The translations under genes and the position numbers were made by a program. The notes under the pieces are model-generated. The model did not search any database and had not been told where the DNA came from. It worked only from the letters and a program-made list of their open reading frames with translations. This document shows positions 38,170-53,090 of a DNA stretch of 61,581 bases, one piece after another; the first letter of the stretch is position 1; every line of letters begins with the position of its first letter. Location of the stretch: contig NZ_JACVQA010000001.1 of the NCBI RefSeq assembly GCF_018881595.1, forward strand, positions 1-61,581, written 5' to 3'. The DNA is from Polynucleobacter sp. UK-Gri1-W3. GTDB taxonomy: Bacteria; Pseudomonadota; Gammaproteobacteria; Burkholderiales; Burkholderiaceae.

Positions 38170-38891
38170 ATTCCATTGTTGTAAATCTGACGCATGTCAG
38201 GGCAAGAATTGAACTTGCTGCTTTAGCAGCAAAGCGAGAGCCTGAAGAAATTGAACTCCTGGCGGTTAGTAAAACGTTTCCGGCTTCAGCGGTTGAGGAA
38301 GCGATGCATGCTGGTCAATCCGCCTTTGGTGAGAACTATGTGCAAGAGGCTGTTGAAAAAATTGAGAAGCTTGCCAAATTACGCCCTTGGTTAACTTGGC
38401 ATTTTATTGGTCCTTTGCAGAGCAATAAAACCAGGGAAGTGGCGCAGCACTTTGATTGGGTCCATAGCGTGGATCGCCTCAAAATTGCAGAACGTCTATC
38501 TTCTCAAAGAGGTGAATTTCCAGAGCTACCACCACTGATGGTTTGTGTACAAGTCAATGTAAGCGGGGAAGACAGTAAAAGTGGTGTTTCACTGGCGGAA
38601 GTTGAAGCCCTTTGCAACGCCATTACCGCTTTACCCAACTTGGTTCTCAGGGGTCTTATGGCTATTCCAGAACCGAGTCCTGATCCAATTTCACAGCGTC
38701 AGGCTTTTGCGGCCGTAAGAGAGTGTTTTCAGAAGATCCAAGCAACCCATTCCGTCGAACTGGGTTACCAATACTTTGACACCCTATCGATGGGCATGTC
38801 AGATGATTTAGAGGCTGCCATAGCTGAAGGTAGCTCGATAGTTCGCATAGGTTCAGCCATTTTTGGGAAGCGCGATAAGATTAGCAAATGA
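38166..38891 (+). CDS. yggS: YggS/PLPBP pyridoxal-phosphate homeostasis protein
   Basis: The 241-residue PLP-binding protein has an alanine-racemase-like barrel. PLP-binding K36 is in L-L-A-V-S-K-T-F-P-A. F-G-E-N-Y-V-Q-E, W-H-F-I-G-P-L-Q-S-N-K and S-M-G-M-S-D-D-L-E-A-A-I are the family signatures. The family buffers PLP and affects amino acid balance but has no known catalytic activity. It shares 4-bp overlaps with glcF upstream and proC downstream, so a single translationally coupled transcript is likely. The yggS-proC pairing is widespread. Confidence 0.94.
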   Translation: MNSIVVNLTHVRARIELAALAAKREPEEIELLAVSKTFPASAVEEAMHAGQSAFGENYVQEAVEKIEKLAKLRPWLTWHFIGPLQSNKTREVAQHFDWVHSVDRLKIAERLSSQRGEFPELPPLMVCVQVNVSGEDSKSGVSLAEVEALCNAITALPNLVLRGLMAIPEPSPDPISQRQAFAAVRECFQKIQATHSVELGYQYFDTLSMGMSDDLEAAIAEGSSIVRIGSAIFGKRDKISK

Positions 38892-39757
38892 GCACAAACA
38901 AAACCTCACAAGATAATAGCAACGCCCACATTACATTTATTGGTGGTGGAAATATGGGGCGCGCGCTCATTAGCGGCCTCCTTGCAAGCGGATTTGAATC
39001 GAATCAAATCTCTGTTGTAGAGGCGAATGCCGCAACTGCTCTCAAGTTACATGAAGATTTCGGTGTTCAAGGAATTGGCGCATTAGAACAAATCGCCTTT
39101 GATTTCTCTAAAAATAATGTGCTTGTTATGGCAATCAAGCCTCAAGATTTCAATGTAGTTGCCAAAGGGTTGGCAACAAAACTAAAGCATGCTAGCGCGC
39201 CCGGCCCACTGATTCTTAGCATTGCAGCAGGCATTCGCTTAAAAGATATGAGCCGCTGGCTCGATCACACGCGTTGCGTACGCGCTATGCCAAATACTCC
39301 TGCTTTAATTGGCAAAGGCATCACCGGTTTGTTTGCAGATGCTGCTGTGGATCAATCTGACCGCTCCCTAGCTGAAACCATTTGCAATGCCGTTGGACAA
39401 GCTGTTTGGGTAAAAGAAGAAAAGCTGATGGATGCAGTGACCGCTGTTTCTGGCAGTGGCCCTGCCTACGTCTTTGCATTTCTTGAAGCAATGCAATCTG
39501 CGGGTGAAAAACTAGGTCTTGATACTGAGACGGCGCGAAAGCTAGCTTACGCAACTCTCGAGGGTGCTACACAGCTAGCCCATAACTCCGATGAACATGC
39601 GGGCGTATTGCGTGAGAGAGTTACCTCCAAGGGTGGCACTACTGCAGCAGCTTTGGAGGTAATGAAGCAGCAGGGCTGGCACGAGATATTAGAAAAAGCG
39701 ATTGATGCAGCAAGTCAACGCGGCAAAGCCATGGGTGATGAGTTAGGTCAGAGCTAA
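38888..39757 (+). CDS. proC: Pyrroline-5-carboxylate reductase
   Basis: The 289-residue enzyme performs the last step of proline synthesis with NAD(P)H. The Rossmann motif [15 protein letters not shown] is near residue 17. A-M-P-N-T-P-A, the conserved [11 protein letters not shown] region and [12 protein letters not shown] follow. A short hydrophilic N-terminal extension precedes the Rossmann fold. Its stop overlaps the ubiA stop tail-to-tail by 4 bp. Confidence 0.96.
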   Translation: MSTNKTSQDNSNAHITFIGGGNMGRALISGLLASGFESNQISVVEANAATALKLHEDFGVQGIGALEQIAFDFSKNNVLVMAIKPQDFNVVAKGLATKLKHASAPGPLILSIAAGIRLKDMSRWLDHTRCVRAMPNTPALIGKGITGLFADAAVDQSDRSLAETICNAVGQAVWVKEEKLMDAVTAVSGSGPAYVFAFLEAMQSAGEKLGLDTETARKLAYATLEGATQLAHNSDEHAGVLRERVTSKGGTTAAALEVMKQQGWHEILEKAIDAASQRGKAMGDELGQS

Positions 39758-40617
39758 TTAAGACTTAATCCCAACATAATCCCAAGAAATAAAAATCCGC
39801 CTAGCCAGTTGTTATGGCGAAATGCCTTAAAGCAACTCTCTCTATTGCGAGTAGACACCAACTTTAGGTGATAGAGGGCACAAGCTAATGCTGCAAACCA
39901 GCCCAACAAAAAATAATTGCTTAAGCTGGCCAATTGCGCCACCCACAATTGACTAATAAATAGCGCTCCATAGCTCATTGCAATGGCGATGACATCATAC
40001 CGACCAAACGTAATGGCAGATGTTCTCAACCCTAAGCGCAAGTCATCATCGCGATCGACCATGGCATAAGCAGTGTCATAGGCAATCGCCCAAAAGATAT
40101 TTCCAATAAATAGGATCCAAGCCTCTAGGGGAATGAAATCCAAAATAGCTGCATATGCCATCGGGATACCAAAGCCAAAGGCAATCCCCAGGATGGCTTG
40201 TGGCATAGCAAAGAAGCGTTTAGTAAAGGGATAGATGAAGGCAACTAGCAAAGCCAATACTGATAATTGCTTTGTAAATACATTCAAGGGTTGAATAAGC
40301 AAGAAGGCAAGAAAGGCCAATACGCCAGCAACAGCTACCGCCTCTTTACCCGAAATTTTGCCGCTAGTCACTGGACGACTTTGTGTTCTTTTGACATGAC
40401 GATCAAAGTCGCGATCGGCATAGTCATTGATTGCACAACCTGCACTACGCATCAAAAAAGTACCGACAGTAAAGATCAGCAAAATAGATACATCAGGCAC
40501 TCCACTGCTTGCCAGCCAGAGAGCCCAAAGAGTAGGCCACAGCAGTAATAGAGTGCCGATAGGCTTATCCAACCTAATAAGGTAGGCATAAGAAATGAAC
40601 CGCTCTCTTAAATTCAT
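39754..40617 (-). CDS. ubiA: 4-hydroxybenzoate polyprenyltransferase
   Basis: This 287-residue polytopic membrane enzyme attaches the polyprenyl chain to 4-hydroxybenzoate in ubiquinone synthesis. The two aspartate-rich motifs are N-D-Y-A-D-R-D-F-D at residues 64-72 and, in the second half, [13 protein letters not shown]. About eight hydrophobic segments are present. recG starts upstream on the same strand, only 10 bp away, so both may share a transcript. The prenyl chain length cannot be deduced. Confidence 0.95.
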   Translation of the reverse strand: MNLRERFISYAYLIRLDKPIGTLLLLWPTLWALWLASSGVPDVSILLIFTVGTFLMRSAGCAINDYADRDFDRHVKRTQSRPVTSGKISGKEAVAVAGVLAFLAFLLIQPLNVFTKQLSVLALLVAFIYPFTKRFFAMPQAILGIAFGFGIPMAYAAILDFIPLEAWILFIGNIFWAIAYDTAYAMVDRDDDLRLGLRTSAITFGRYDVIAIAMSYGALFISQLWVAQLASLSNYFLLGWFAALACALYHLKLVSTRNRESCFKAFRHNNWLGGFLFLGIMLGLSLN

Positions 40618-40627
40618 GAGGTAATTA

Positions 40628-42715
40628 TCAAGCCTTTAAAAATTCCGCACGAGATCCGAGCCAACGCTCTAAATGTCGCTCCACCAAATCCGCATGCTCA
40701 ACAAGTAAGCGCTCTGCTGCCTGCTGGGCTAACTCGATCAACCAAGCGTCGCGTTGTAAATCTACAAAACGCAGCATGGCATCACCAGATTGTTTGGCAC
40801 CAAGTAATTCACCAGGACCACGTAGTGACAAGTCTCTTTCAGCTATTACAAATCCATCCGATGTTTCACGCAAGGTTTGTAAACGCTCTTTAGCAGCCAT
40901 TGAAAGCGGCTCGGCATACATCAGAATACAAACTGAATCCGCAGAACCCCTACCCACACGCCCACGCAGCTGATGAATCTGAGCATAGCCAAAACGCTCG
41001 GCGTGCTCAATCACCATCAGTGCTGCATTGGGGACATCAACTCCAACCTCTATTACCGTAGTTGCTACCAAAAGCTGAATTTCATTTGCTTTAAAGGCAG
41101 CCATAACAGCCGCTTTTTCCTCCGCCTTTAGTCTGCCATGCACTAAGCCAACCTTAAAGCCAGGTAGAGCCTGCGTGAGCTGCTCAAAACTCTCAACTGC
41201 GGTTTGCAATTGCAGTACCTCCGACTCTTCAATGAGAGGACATACCCAATATGCTTGCAGCCCTTTTGATAGCCAACTTTGTAAACCGCCAATAACTTCA
41301 TCACGGCGACTGGCTTTAACAACTTTAGTGGCAATGGGCTTTCTTCCGGGAGGTAATTCATCAATCACAGAAACATCTAAGTCAGCGTAATAGGTCATCG
41401 CTAGCGTACGAGGAATAGGAGTAGCGGACATCATCAACTGATGACAGTAAAACAATTCTGAGCCAACACGCTGCTGAATTTCTAAACGCTGTCTCACACC
41501 AAAGCGATGTTGCTCATCAATTACCGCTAAGCCCAATTTAGCAAAACTCACCTTCTCTTGAATGAGGGCATGCGTACCAATGATCAGTTGGGCTTTGCCA
41601 TTTTCGATTGCCTCTTGCGCCAGTCTTTTTTCTTTCGCTTTCAGGCTGCCAGATAGCCAGGCGATCTCGACGCCTAGCGGCTCAAACCATTCTTTCATTT
41701 TGAGATAATGCTGCTCAGCCAATATCTCAGTAGGGGCCATTATGGCGGCTTGATAACCATGATCCATTACCCGCGCCGCAGCTAAGGCCGCTACTACAGT
41801 CTTACCACTACCCACGTCCCCCTGCAAAAGGCGGTTCATTGGAAAAGATTTCGAGAGGTCATGACTAATTTCTGACCAAACACGTTCTTGTGCGCTGGTT
41901 AATTTAAAGGGCAAAACCTTCAACAAACCCTCTTCAACACTTTGCTTTTTATTTTTCTCTTTATTCTCGTCCTGTATTTTTTCAAAGCTTGGCGCATGCC
42001 GCTCTCGACGAATCGCATGCGCTCTCTTTAAAGAGATTTGCTGCGCAAGGAGCTCTTCAAATTGAACCCGACGCCACGCAGGGTGAGTTCGCTCTAGTAA
42101 CGACTCAGTATTAGCATCTGCAGGCGGTTGATGTAAGTAGGTAATCGCTGCTTGTAAATTTGGCCAGTCATTGCTTGGCAATAACTCCCCCATCAATTTT
42201 TTAGGCAAGAACTCCGCCAAGCTATCTTGCAGACTTGGGTCGTGCAAAGCTTTTGTCACCGCTTTACGAATAATGGTTTGTGATACACCAACGCTTGCCG
42301 GGTACACAGGAGTCAAGCTAGCCGGTAAAGGAGCTTCTGGAGCTACAGCTCGCACAGTAGGATGCACCATTTCTGATCCTTGGAAACCCTCTCGTACCTC
42401 ACCTCGCACTCGAACATGGGTCCCTACCGCCATCTGCTTTTGCTGACTTGGATAGAAATTGAGAAAACGTAGATTTAAGGTTTCAGTCTCATCCTCAATA
42501 GTGACGATCATCTGTCTTCTCGGCCGGAACAAGACCTGATTGCGGATGACTACCCCCTGGGTCTGGGCTGAGTTAAATCTACCCTGGGCAATCGCTTCCT
42601 CGATGGTAAGTAGCTCAGTCTCATCCTCATAACGGGATGGCAAGTGCAAAGCAAGGGCCATAGGGCTGTCTAAACCCATCTTTTGGAGTGTGCTTGGCGC
42701 TTGTTTAGTAGTCAT
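40628..42715 (-). CDS. recG: ATP-dependent DNA helicase RecG
   Basis: This 695-residue branch-migrating helicase rescues stalled forks. The N-terminal wedge/OB domain is present (G-V-V-I-R-N-Q, then R-G-E-V-R). Walker A G-D-V-G-S-G-K-T lies at residues 299-306. D-E-Q-H-R-F-G serves as the DEAH-like box, and M-S-A-T-P-I-P-R-T and the C-terminal Q-L-R-G-R-V-G-R-G follow. Length is normal. It is divergent from queA with 30 bp between starts, so the promoters must overlap. Confidence 0.96.
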   Translation of the reverse strand: MTTKQAPSTLQKMGLDSPMALALHLPSRYEDETELLTIEEAIAQGRFNSAQTQGVVIRNQVLFRPRRQMIVTIEDETETLNLRFLNFYPSQQKQMAVGTHVRVRGEVREGFQGSEMVHPTVRAVAPEAPLPASLTPVYPASVGVSQTIIRKAVTKALHDPSLQDSLAEFLPKKLMGELLPSNDWPNLQAAITYLHQPPADANTESLLERTHPAWRRVQFEELLAQQISLKRAHAIRRERHAPSFEKIQDENKEKNKKQSVEEGLLKVLPFKLTSAQERVWSEISHDLSKSFPMNRLLQGDVGSGKTVVAALAAARVMDHGYQAAIMAPTEILAEQHYLKMKEWFEPLGVEIAWLSGSLKAKEKRLAQEAIENGKAQLIIGTHALIQEKVSFAKLGLAVIDEQHRFGVRQRLEIQQRVGSELFYCHQLMMSATPIPRTLAMTYYADLDVSVIDELPPGRKPIATKVVKASRRDEVIGGLQSWLSKGLQAYWVCPLIEESEVLQLQTAVESFEQLTQALPGFKVGLVHGRLKAEEKAAVMAAFKANEIQLLVATTVIEVGVDVPNAALMVIEHAERFGYAQIHQLRGRVGRGSADSVCILMYAEPLSMAAKERLQTLRETSDGFVIAERDLSLRGPGELLGAKQSGDAMLRFVDLQRDAWLIELAQQAAERLLVEHADLVERHLERWLGSRAEFLKA

Positions 42716-42745
42716 CGTTAAAATCTAATACCTGATGGTAATGCT

Positions 42746-44946
<2,201 letters not shown>

Positions 44947-44948
44947 TA

Positions 44949-44971
44949 GCCCCACGGGGGGCAAAACCCCC
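44949..44971 (+). promoter_or_regulatory. Overlapping, mutually exclusive hairpins after tgt
   Basis: GCCCC (44949-44953) can pair with GGGGC (44958-44962). Alternatively GGGGG (44957-44961) can pair with CCCCC (44967-44971). Both use the same G run. No T tract follows, so simple termination is unlikely. A role in tgt 3' stability or in reading through to yajC is possible but not shown. Confidence 0.35.
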
Positions 44972-45080
44972 TGCAAATCACCCCCAAAGCCCCACACAGT
45001 TTAGAATTGCGGGTTACGACCTAAGGTTTGCGGGTCGAAAAATTCAGCAGTTTTTAATTGGTAATTAATGGAGGTTTTGT

Positions 45081-45407
45081 ATGTGGATTAGTAATGTATT
45101 TGCCCAAGCTCCTGCAGCGGGCGCAGATTCTGGTGGCCTGATGAGCTTCCTTCCTTTGGTCTTGATGTTTGCAGTGTTGTATTTCATCATGATTCGCCCA
45201 CAGATGAAGCGTCAAAAAGAAACCAAAGCCATGCTTGCATCATTAAGCGTTGGCGATGAAGTGGTTACAGTTGGCGGCATCATGGGCAAAGTAACAGCAT
45301 TAAAAGATCAAGTGGTTACCGTTGAAATTTCTTCTGGCACTGAAGTGCAGATGCAAAAAGGTGCCATCACTACAGTATTGCCAAAAGGCACACTGAAGTC
45401 TGCTTAA
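45081..45407 (+). CDS. yajC: Sec translocon accessory protein YajC
   Basis: This 108-residue single-span inner-membrane protein associates with SecDF. A hydrophobic segment at about residues 20-38 ends in Y-F-I-M-I-R-P-Q-M-K-R-Q-K-E, the family signature, and a small cytoplasmic beta domain contains V-G-D-E-V-V-T-V-G-G-I-M-G-K-V. A clear GGAGG ribosome site precedes the ATG. It lies 25 bp before secD. Confidence 0.96.
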   Translation: MWISNVFAQAPAAGADSGGLMSFLPLVLMFAVLYFIMIRPQMKRQKETKAMLASLSVGDEVVTVGGIMGKVTALKDQVVTVEISSGTEVQMQKGAITTVLPKGTLKSA

Positions 45408-45432
45408 TTAGTTTGTTTAAAAGTCTCTCTAT

Positions 45433-47292
45433 ATGAATCGCTACCCTCTCTGGAAATATCTAGTCATCGCTGTTGCATTGCTGATCGGCGGACTATATTC
45501 ATTACCCAATTTCTATGGTGAGGCTCCAGCGGTTCAAGTCTCGTCTGCCAAACCAACCATCAAGGTTGATTTGGCAACACAGGCTCGTGTAGAAAAGATT
45601 TTGACAGAAGCAAGTATCAATAACACTGGCATATTCTTTGAGAACGCTGGTAAGGTAGGCTCCATCAAAGTTCGTTTTAACAACACAGATATTCAACTGC
45701 GCGCACGCGATCTATTGCAGCAAAAGTTAAATATTGATCAAAACGATCCTAATTACACAGTTGCCTTAAATCTACTGTCCAATACGCCGAGCTGGCTAAG
45801 TGCAATTAACGCATTGCCAATGCCCTTGGGTCTTGACTTGCGTGGAGGTGTCTACTTCCTCTTGCAAGTCGATATGAAGGGTGCGGTTCAAAAGAAAGTC
45901 ACTTCCTTAGCAACGGATATTCGCAGTCAATTACGTGATAAGAGCATTCGTCACCAAGGTATTGAGCGTGGCGCTGACTTTATTTCTATTAACTTTGCCA
46001 ATGCAGATGATGCTGAACAAGCACGCTCATTGCTAACAACAGCTCAACCTGAACTAATTTGGCTCATAAAATCAAACGGCTCCCTGCCTAAATTGATAGG
46101 TGAATTTAAGCCATCAGCCTTAAAAGCCATTCAAGATAACGCCGTTAAGCAAAACATCATTACGCTAAATAAGCGTGTAAATGAATTAGCAGTCAAAGAG
46201 CCAGTGATTCAACAACAAGGTGCTGAGCGCATTGTTGTGCAATTACCTGGCGTTCAAGATACAGCTCGTGCCAAAGATATTATTGGTCGCACAGCAACAC
46301 TCGAATCTCGTTTAGCCGACCCCTTGGTATCGACCATCGGTTTAGGCGAAACTCCTCCTCCAGGCATGGATACATTCCGCTTTGGGGAAAATCGTTTAGG
46401 TGTGTTTAAAAAGTCTGTGATCTTCAGTGGTGATCGCATCACTGACGCAAGTGCCGGCTTTGATCAAAACCAACGCCCTGCCGTCAACATCTCCTTAGAT
46501 GCTGCTGGTGGTCGAGTCATGCAAGAGGTGACCCGTGAAAATATCGGCAAGCCAATGGGTATGATCTTGTTTGAAAAAGGCAAAGGTGAAGTTCTCACCA
46601 TTGCCACTATTCAAAGCGAATTTGGCTCTAAGTTCCAGATCACCGGTCAGCCGACTACCGAGAGCGCTAATGACTTAGCACTTTTATTGCGTGCAGGCTC
46701 ATTAGCGGCGCCAATGGAAATCATTGAAGAACGCACTATCGGACCTAGTCTGGGTGCAGAAAATATTGAAAAAGGTTTCAAGTCACTCTTGATTGGCTTT
46801 ACTGCAATCGCGATTTTCATGATGGTCTACTACTTGCTGTTTGGCACCTTCTCAGTTGTTGCTTTGGCAGTGAACTTGCTATTACTCATCTCAGTACTAT
46901 CGATGTTGCAAGCAACGCTCACCCTGCCTGGTATTGCGGCGATGGCCCTAGCTCTGGGTATGGCGATTGACTCCAACGTGTTGATTAACGAACGCATTCG
47001 TGAAGAGTTGCGCAATGGTGCGGCACCACAAACGGCAATTGCTGTTGGCTTCGATAAAGCCTGGGCAACCATTTTGGACTCTAACGTAACAACTTTGATT
47101 GCTGGCCTAGCATTACTAGCATTTGGTTCAGGTCCGATCAAAGGTTTCGCAGTAGTTCACTGCTTAGGTATTCTGACTTCAATGTTCTCGGCTGTTTTCT
47201 TCTCACGTGGCCTTGTTAACCTCTGGTACGGCAGACATAAGAAGATTCAAAAACTCGCTATTGGCCAAGTTTGGCGCCCACAGGAGAAATAA
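45433..47292 (+). CDS. secD: Protein translocase subunit SecD
   Basis: This 619-residue RND-type subunit uses proton motive force to complete preprotein export. One N-terminal membrane segment is followed by a large periplasmic domain with L-G-L-D-L-R-G-G-V-Y-F-L-L-Q-V-D. Five C-terminal membrane segments carry A-L-G-M-A-I-D-S-N-V-L-I-N-E-R-I-R-E-E. Length is normal. secF follows 3 bp after the stop, implying coupling. It is downstream of yajC and queA-tgt. Confidence 0.97.
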   Translation: MNRYPLWKYLVIAVALLIGGLYSLPNFYGEAPAVQVSSAKPTIKVDLATQARVEKILTEASINNTGIFFENAGKVGSIKVRFNNTDIQLRARDLLQQKLNIDQNDPNYTVALNLLSNTPSWLSAINALPMPLGLDLRGGVYFLLQVDMKGAVQKKVTSLATDIRSQLRDKSIRHQGIERGADFISINFANADDAEQARSLLTTAQPELIWLIKSNGSLPKLIGEFKPSALKAIQDNAVKQNIITLNKRVNELAVKEPVIQQQGAERIVVQLPGVQDTARAKDIIGRTATLESRLADPLVSTIGLGETPPPGMDTFRFGENRLGVFKKSVIFSGDRITDASAGFDQNQRPAVNISLDAAGGRVMQEVTRENIGKPMGMILFEKGKGEVLTIATIQSEFGSKFQITGQPTTESANDLALLLRAGSLAAPMEIIEERTIGPSLGAENIEKGFKSLLIGFTAIAIFMMVYYLLFGTFSVVALAVNLLLLISVLSMLQATLTLPGIAAMALALGMAIDSNVLINERIREELRNGAAPQTAIAVGFDKAWATILDSNVTTLIAGLALLAFGSGPIKGFAVVHCLGILTSMFSAVFFSRGLVNLWYGRHKKIQKLAIGQVWRPQEK

Positions 47293-47295
47293 GCC

Positions 47296-48270
47296 ATGGA
47301 ATTTTTCCGGATTAAAAAAGATATTCCCTTCATGCGCCATGCATTGGTGCTCAATGGGATTTCTTTAATTACTTTTTTAGCAGCAGTCTTTTTCCTTTGG
47401 CATAACGGCCTGCACCTCTCCATCGAATTTACTGGTGGTACGGTCATGGAGGTAAGCTATCCTCAGACAGCACCATTGGACTCTATTCGATCAAAAGTTG
47501 AAAATCTTGGCTATGCTGATACTCAGATTCAGAACTTTGGTAGCTCACGTGATGTGATGATTCGTTTGCCTTTGCAAAGGGATGCTGAAGGCAAGCTCAT
47601 TTCCTCGGCAGATCAAAGTACTGCAGTGATGCAGGCTCTCGACCCAGCAGCGACAGGTGTAAAGCTTCAACGCGTAGAATTTGTTGGCCCACAGGTTGGA
47701 CGTGAGCTAGCAATCGATGGATTAATGGCTTTGCTGTTTGTCATCATCGGCATTGTGGTTTACCTCTCATTCCGCTTTGAGTGGAAGTTTGCAGTTGCGG
47801 GCATCATCGCGAACTTGCATGACATCGTGATCATCCTGGGTTTCTTCGCATTCTTCCAATGGGAGTTCTCACTCTCTGTATTGGCAGCTGTTCTGGCAGT
47901 CCTAGGCTACTCAGTGAACGAATCTGTGGTGATCTTTGACCGTATTCGCGAAAACTTCCGCAAATACCGCAAGATGAATACCCGTGAAATCATTGATAAC
48001 GCAATCACCAGCACTATCAGCCGCACTGTAATCACGCACGGTAGTACCGAGATGATGGTTTTGGCAATGCTGGTCTTCGGCGGCCCAACGCTCTTCTATT
48101 TCGCTTTAGCGCTGACCATTGGTATTTTGTTTGGTATTTACTCTTCAGTGTTCGTTGCAGCAGCCCTGGCCATGTGGCTTGGTGTTACACGCGAAGACTT
48201 GGTCAAGGGTGATAAAAAGCCTGATGACAATGCCCGTAACGATGACCCTAATTTTGGGGCACGGGTTTAA
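47296..48270 (+). CDS. secF: Protein translocase subunit SecF
   Basis: The 324-residue partner of SecD begins F-F-R-I-K-K-D-I-P-F-M. It shows I-E-F-T-G-G-T, six predicted membrane segments and the conserved L-G-Y-S-V-N-E-S-V-V-I-F-D-R-I-R-E-N motif, which carries the proton-relay aspartate. The hydrophilic C-terminus is Asp/Asn rich. It is the last gene of the yajC-secD-secF unit and converges on waaA with an 11-bp gap. Confidence 0.97.
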   Translation: MEFFRIKKDIPFMRHALVLNGISLITFLAAVFFLWHNGLHLSIEFTGGTVMEVSYPQTAPLDSIRSKVENLGYADTQIQNFGSSRDVMIRLPLQRDAEGKLISSADQSTAVMQALDPAATGVKLQRVEFVGPQVGRELAIDGLMALLFVIIGIVVYLSFRFEWKFAVAGIIANLHDIVIILGFFAFFQWEFSLSVLAAVLAVLGYSVNESVVIFDRIRENFRKYRKMNTREIIDNAITSTISRTVITHGSTEMMVLAMLVFGGPTLFYFALALTIGILFGIYSSVFVAAALAMWLGVTREDLVKGDKKPDDNARNDDPNFGARV

Positions 48271-48281
48271 CTAAGTAATTT

Positions 48282-51088
<2,807 letters not shown>

Positions 51089-51114
51089 CTAATAGGATGG
51101 CTATACTTGAGGCC

Positions 51115-51729
51115 ATGAAACTAATCGGATCCCTTACCAGCCCCTATGTACGTAAAGTACGCATTGTTTTTAATGAGAAAAAGGTCGATGTTGACCTCGA
51201 ATTAGAGAATGTCTGGGCTGCAGACACCAAAATAGCCCTTACCAACCCCCTAGGGAAGGTTCCTTGCCTCATTGCAGACGATGGAGAGGCCATTTATGAC
51301 TCCCGCATCATCGCCGAATATGCCGATGGCCTAAGCCCTGTAAGCAAGCTCATTCCGGCCGATAACCGCGAACGCGCTGCCGTAAAAACCTGGGAAGCGC
51401 TGGCAGACGGCATTATGGATGCTGGCATTTTGGCTCGTTTAGAACGGACCTTGCGCCCAGCCGAGCAACAAAGCCAAACTTGGTATGACCGCCAAATGGG
51501 CAAGATTGATGCTGCTCTTCGTCAGATGTCTGAAGTACTGGGTGAGAATGCCTGGTGTCATGGCAATCAAATCACATTGGCGGATATCGCTGTGGGTTGC
51601 GCCATCGGATATTTATTATTTCGATTCCCAGAAGTCAAATGGCAAACTCAGTATCCAAACTTAGATCGTCTGTATAAAAAATTATTGCAGCGGCCTTCTT
51701 TTATTGAAACTGAACCACCTGCTGCTTAA
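51115..51729 (+). CDS. Glutathione S-transferase family protein
   Basis: This 204-residue soluble protein has an N-terminal thioredoxin-like domain (M-K-L-I-G-S-L-T-S-P-Y-V-R-K-V, then N-P-L-G-K-V-P-C-L and Y-D-S-R-I-I-A-E-Y) and a helical C-terminal domain with I-T-L-A-D-I-A-V-G-C. The S-x-x-S-P-Y-V motif and overall pattern resemble YibF-type bacterial GSTs; the substrate is unknown. ATG 51115 was chosen because the domain begins there. A strong shared terminator lies between it and mnmA. Confidence 0.88.
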   Translation: MKLIGSLTSPYVRKVRIVFNEKKVDVDLELENVWAADTKIALTNPLGKVPCLIADDGEAIYDSRIIAEYADGLSPVSKLIPADNRERAAVKTWEALADGIMDAGILARLERTLRPAEQQSQTWYDRQMGKIDAALRQMSEVLGENAWCHGNQITLADIAVGCAIGYLLFRFPEVKWQTQYPNLDRLYKKLLQRPSFIETEPPAA

Positions 51730-51746
51730 TCAAATTACTGCTTAAC

Positions 51747-51777
51747 AAAAAGCCAATCAACTCTGATTGGCTTTTTT
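51747..51777. terminator. Bidirectional intrinsic terminator between the GST gene and mnmA
   Basis: GCCAATCA (51752-51759) pairs with TGATTGGC (51764-51771) around ACTC, with A5 on the left and T6 on the right. It can terminate transcription from both sides, consistent with the convergent gene arrangement. Confidence 0.88.
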
Positions 51778-51801
51778 GTATCTGCTATTGGCTGTTAAAA
51801 A

Positions 51802-52914
51802 TTATGCGGAAATAATTCCGCCACCCAAACAAATATCCCCGTCATAGAGAACAGCAGATTGTCCAGGAGTAACAGCCCACTGCGCATCTGGAAAACTCAA
51901 TTCAAAACTAAGCACTTCTTCACTAGCACTCAATACGCAAGCAGAGTCTACCTGGCGATAGCGCGTCTTAGCTGAATAGTTTCCAGGTGTTGGCGCCGCG
52001 CCAGAAACCCAACTGGCATCCATCGCAGATAACTTGTTAGCCAATAGCCATGGGTGTTCGTGGCCTTGCGCTACATACAAGGTGTTATTAGGAACATCCT
52101 TGCGCGCCACGTACCAAGCGTCACCATTGCCGTCTTGACTGCCACCCAAACCAATGCCCTTGCGCTGACCTAAGGTGAAGAAGGCTAAGCCCATATGCTC
52201 ACCAACTGTCTTCCCTTCTGGCGTTTTGATAGGACCAGGTAAACGAGGCAAATAGCGATTTAAGAACTCTCTAAAAGGTCGTTCACCAATAAAACAAATT
52301 CCAGTGGAATCTTTCTTTTTAGCATTGTGCAATCCAATCTGCTCTGCAATTTTCCTAACCTCTGTCTTTGGAATTTCTCCAAGTGGGAACATCACATTTG
52401 CCAATTGTTGCTGCGTTAGGCGATGCAAGAAGTAACTTTGATCTTTACTCGCATCAACCGCTTTTAATAGTTCTACTTTGCCAGCCTCATGGCGAACGCG
52501 TGCATAGTGCCCCGTTGCAATAGCATCTGCGCCCAAATTCATAGCGTGATCTAAGAAAGCCTTGAACTTAATTTCAGCATTGCATAGAACATCAGGATTG
52601 GGCGTTCGCCCTGCAGCGTACTCGCGCAAGAAATCAGCGAATACGCGCTCACGATATTCGGCAGCAAAATTGACCGCCTCAACGTCTATTCCGATCATAT
52701 CGGCGACTGAAACCACATCTAACCAGTCTTGACGAGCCGAACAGTACTCGTCGTTATCGTCATCCTCCCAATTTTTCATAAAAAGGCCAATAACTTCAAA
52801 GCCCTGCTCCTTGAGCATCCAGGCAGCAACAGACGAATCTACCCCTCCAGACATGCCAATAACGACTTTCTTGGGCTGGGAGGGCGGGATTGCGGAAGAA
52901 TTGAGCGGGATCAT
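51802..52914 (-). CDS. mnmA: tRNA-specific 2-thiouridylase MnmA
   Basis: The 370-residue enzyme makes 2-thiouridine at U34 of tRNA for Lys, Glu and Gln. The PP-loop G-M-S-G-G-V-D-S-S is near residues 20-28. The catalytic cysteines are in N-P-D-V-L-C-N and [10 protein letters not shown]. The C-terminus has C-L-G-G-G-I-I. ATG 52914 is preferred: the frame is open for 30 more codons but that extension has no family counterpart. It is divergent from pntAA. Confidence 0.94.
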   Translation of the reverse strand: MIPLNSSAIPPSQPKKVVIGMSGGVDSSVAAWMLKEQGFEVIGLFMKNWEDDDNDEYCSARQDWLDVVSVADMIGIDVEAVNFAAEYRERVFADFLREYAAGRTPNPDVLCNAEIKFKAFLDHAMNLGADAIATGHYARVRHEAGKVELLKAVDASKDQSYFLHRLTQQQLANVMFPLGEIPKTEVRKIAEQIGLHNAKKKDSTGICFIGERPFREFLNRYLPRLPGPIKTPEGKTVGEHMGLAFFTLGQRKGIGLGGSQDGNGDAWYVARKDVPNNTLYVAQGHEHPWLLANKLSAMDASWVSGAAPTPGNYSAKTRYRQVDSACVLSASEEVLSFELSFPDAQWAVTPGQSAVLYDGDICLGGGIISA

Positions 52915-53090
52915 CAAAAAATGCGAAAATTCAATATAAGCTGACAAACCATATTGTAAAAGTCTTAGCCTAATTTCACAGAATTTTGGGCAAAAACCGA
53001 GCATGAGGACTTAGGGGTGAGTAAATAGGTGCGATTTGCCCTATTTAACTAAAATAGATTTTTTATAAATTTTGCTTTTGGAGACATGCC

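Noticed and set aside
53005..53090. Small inverted repeat (CTATTT/AAATAG) upstream of pntAA as a regulator site
   Set aside because: It is short, A/T rich and expected by chance in this composition; no known factor matches it.
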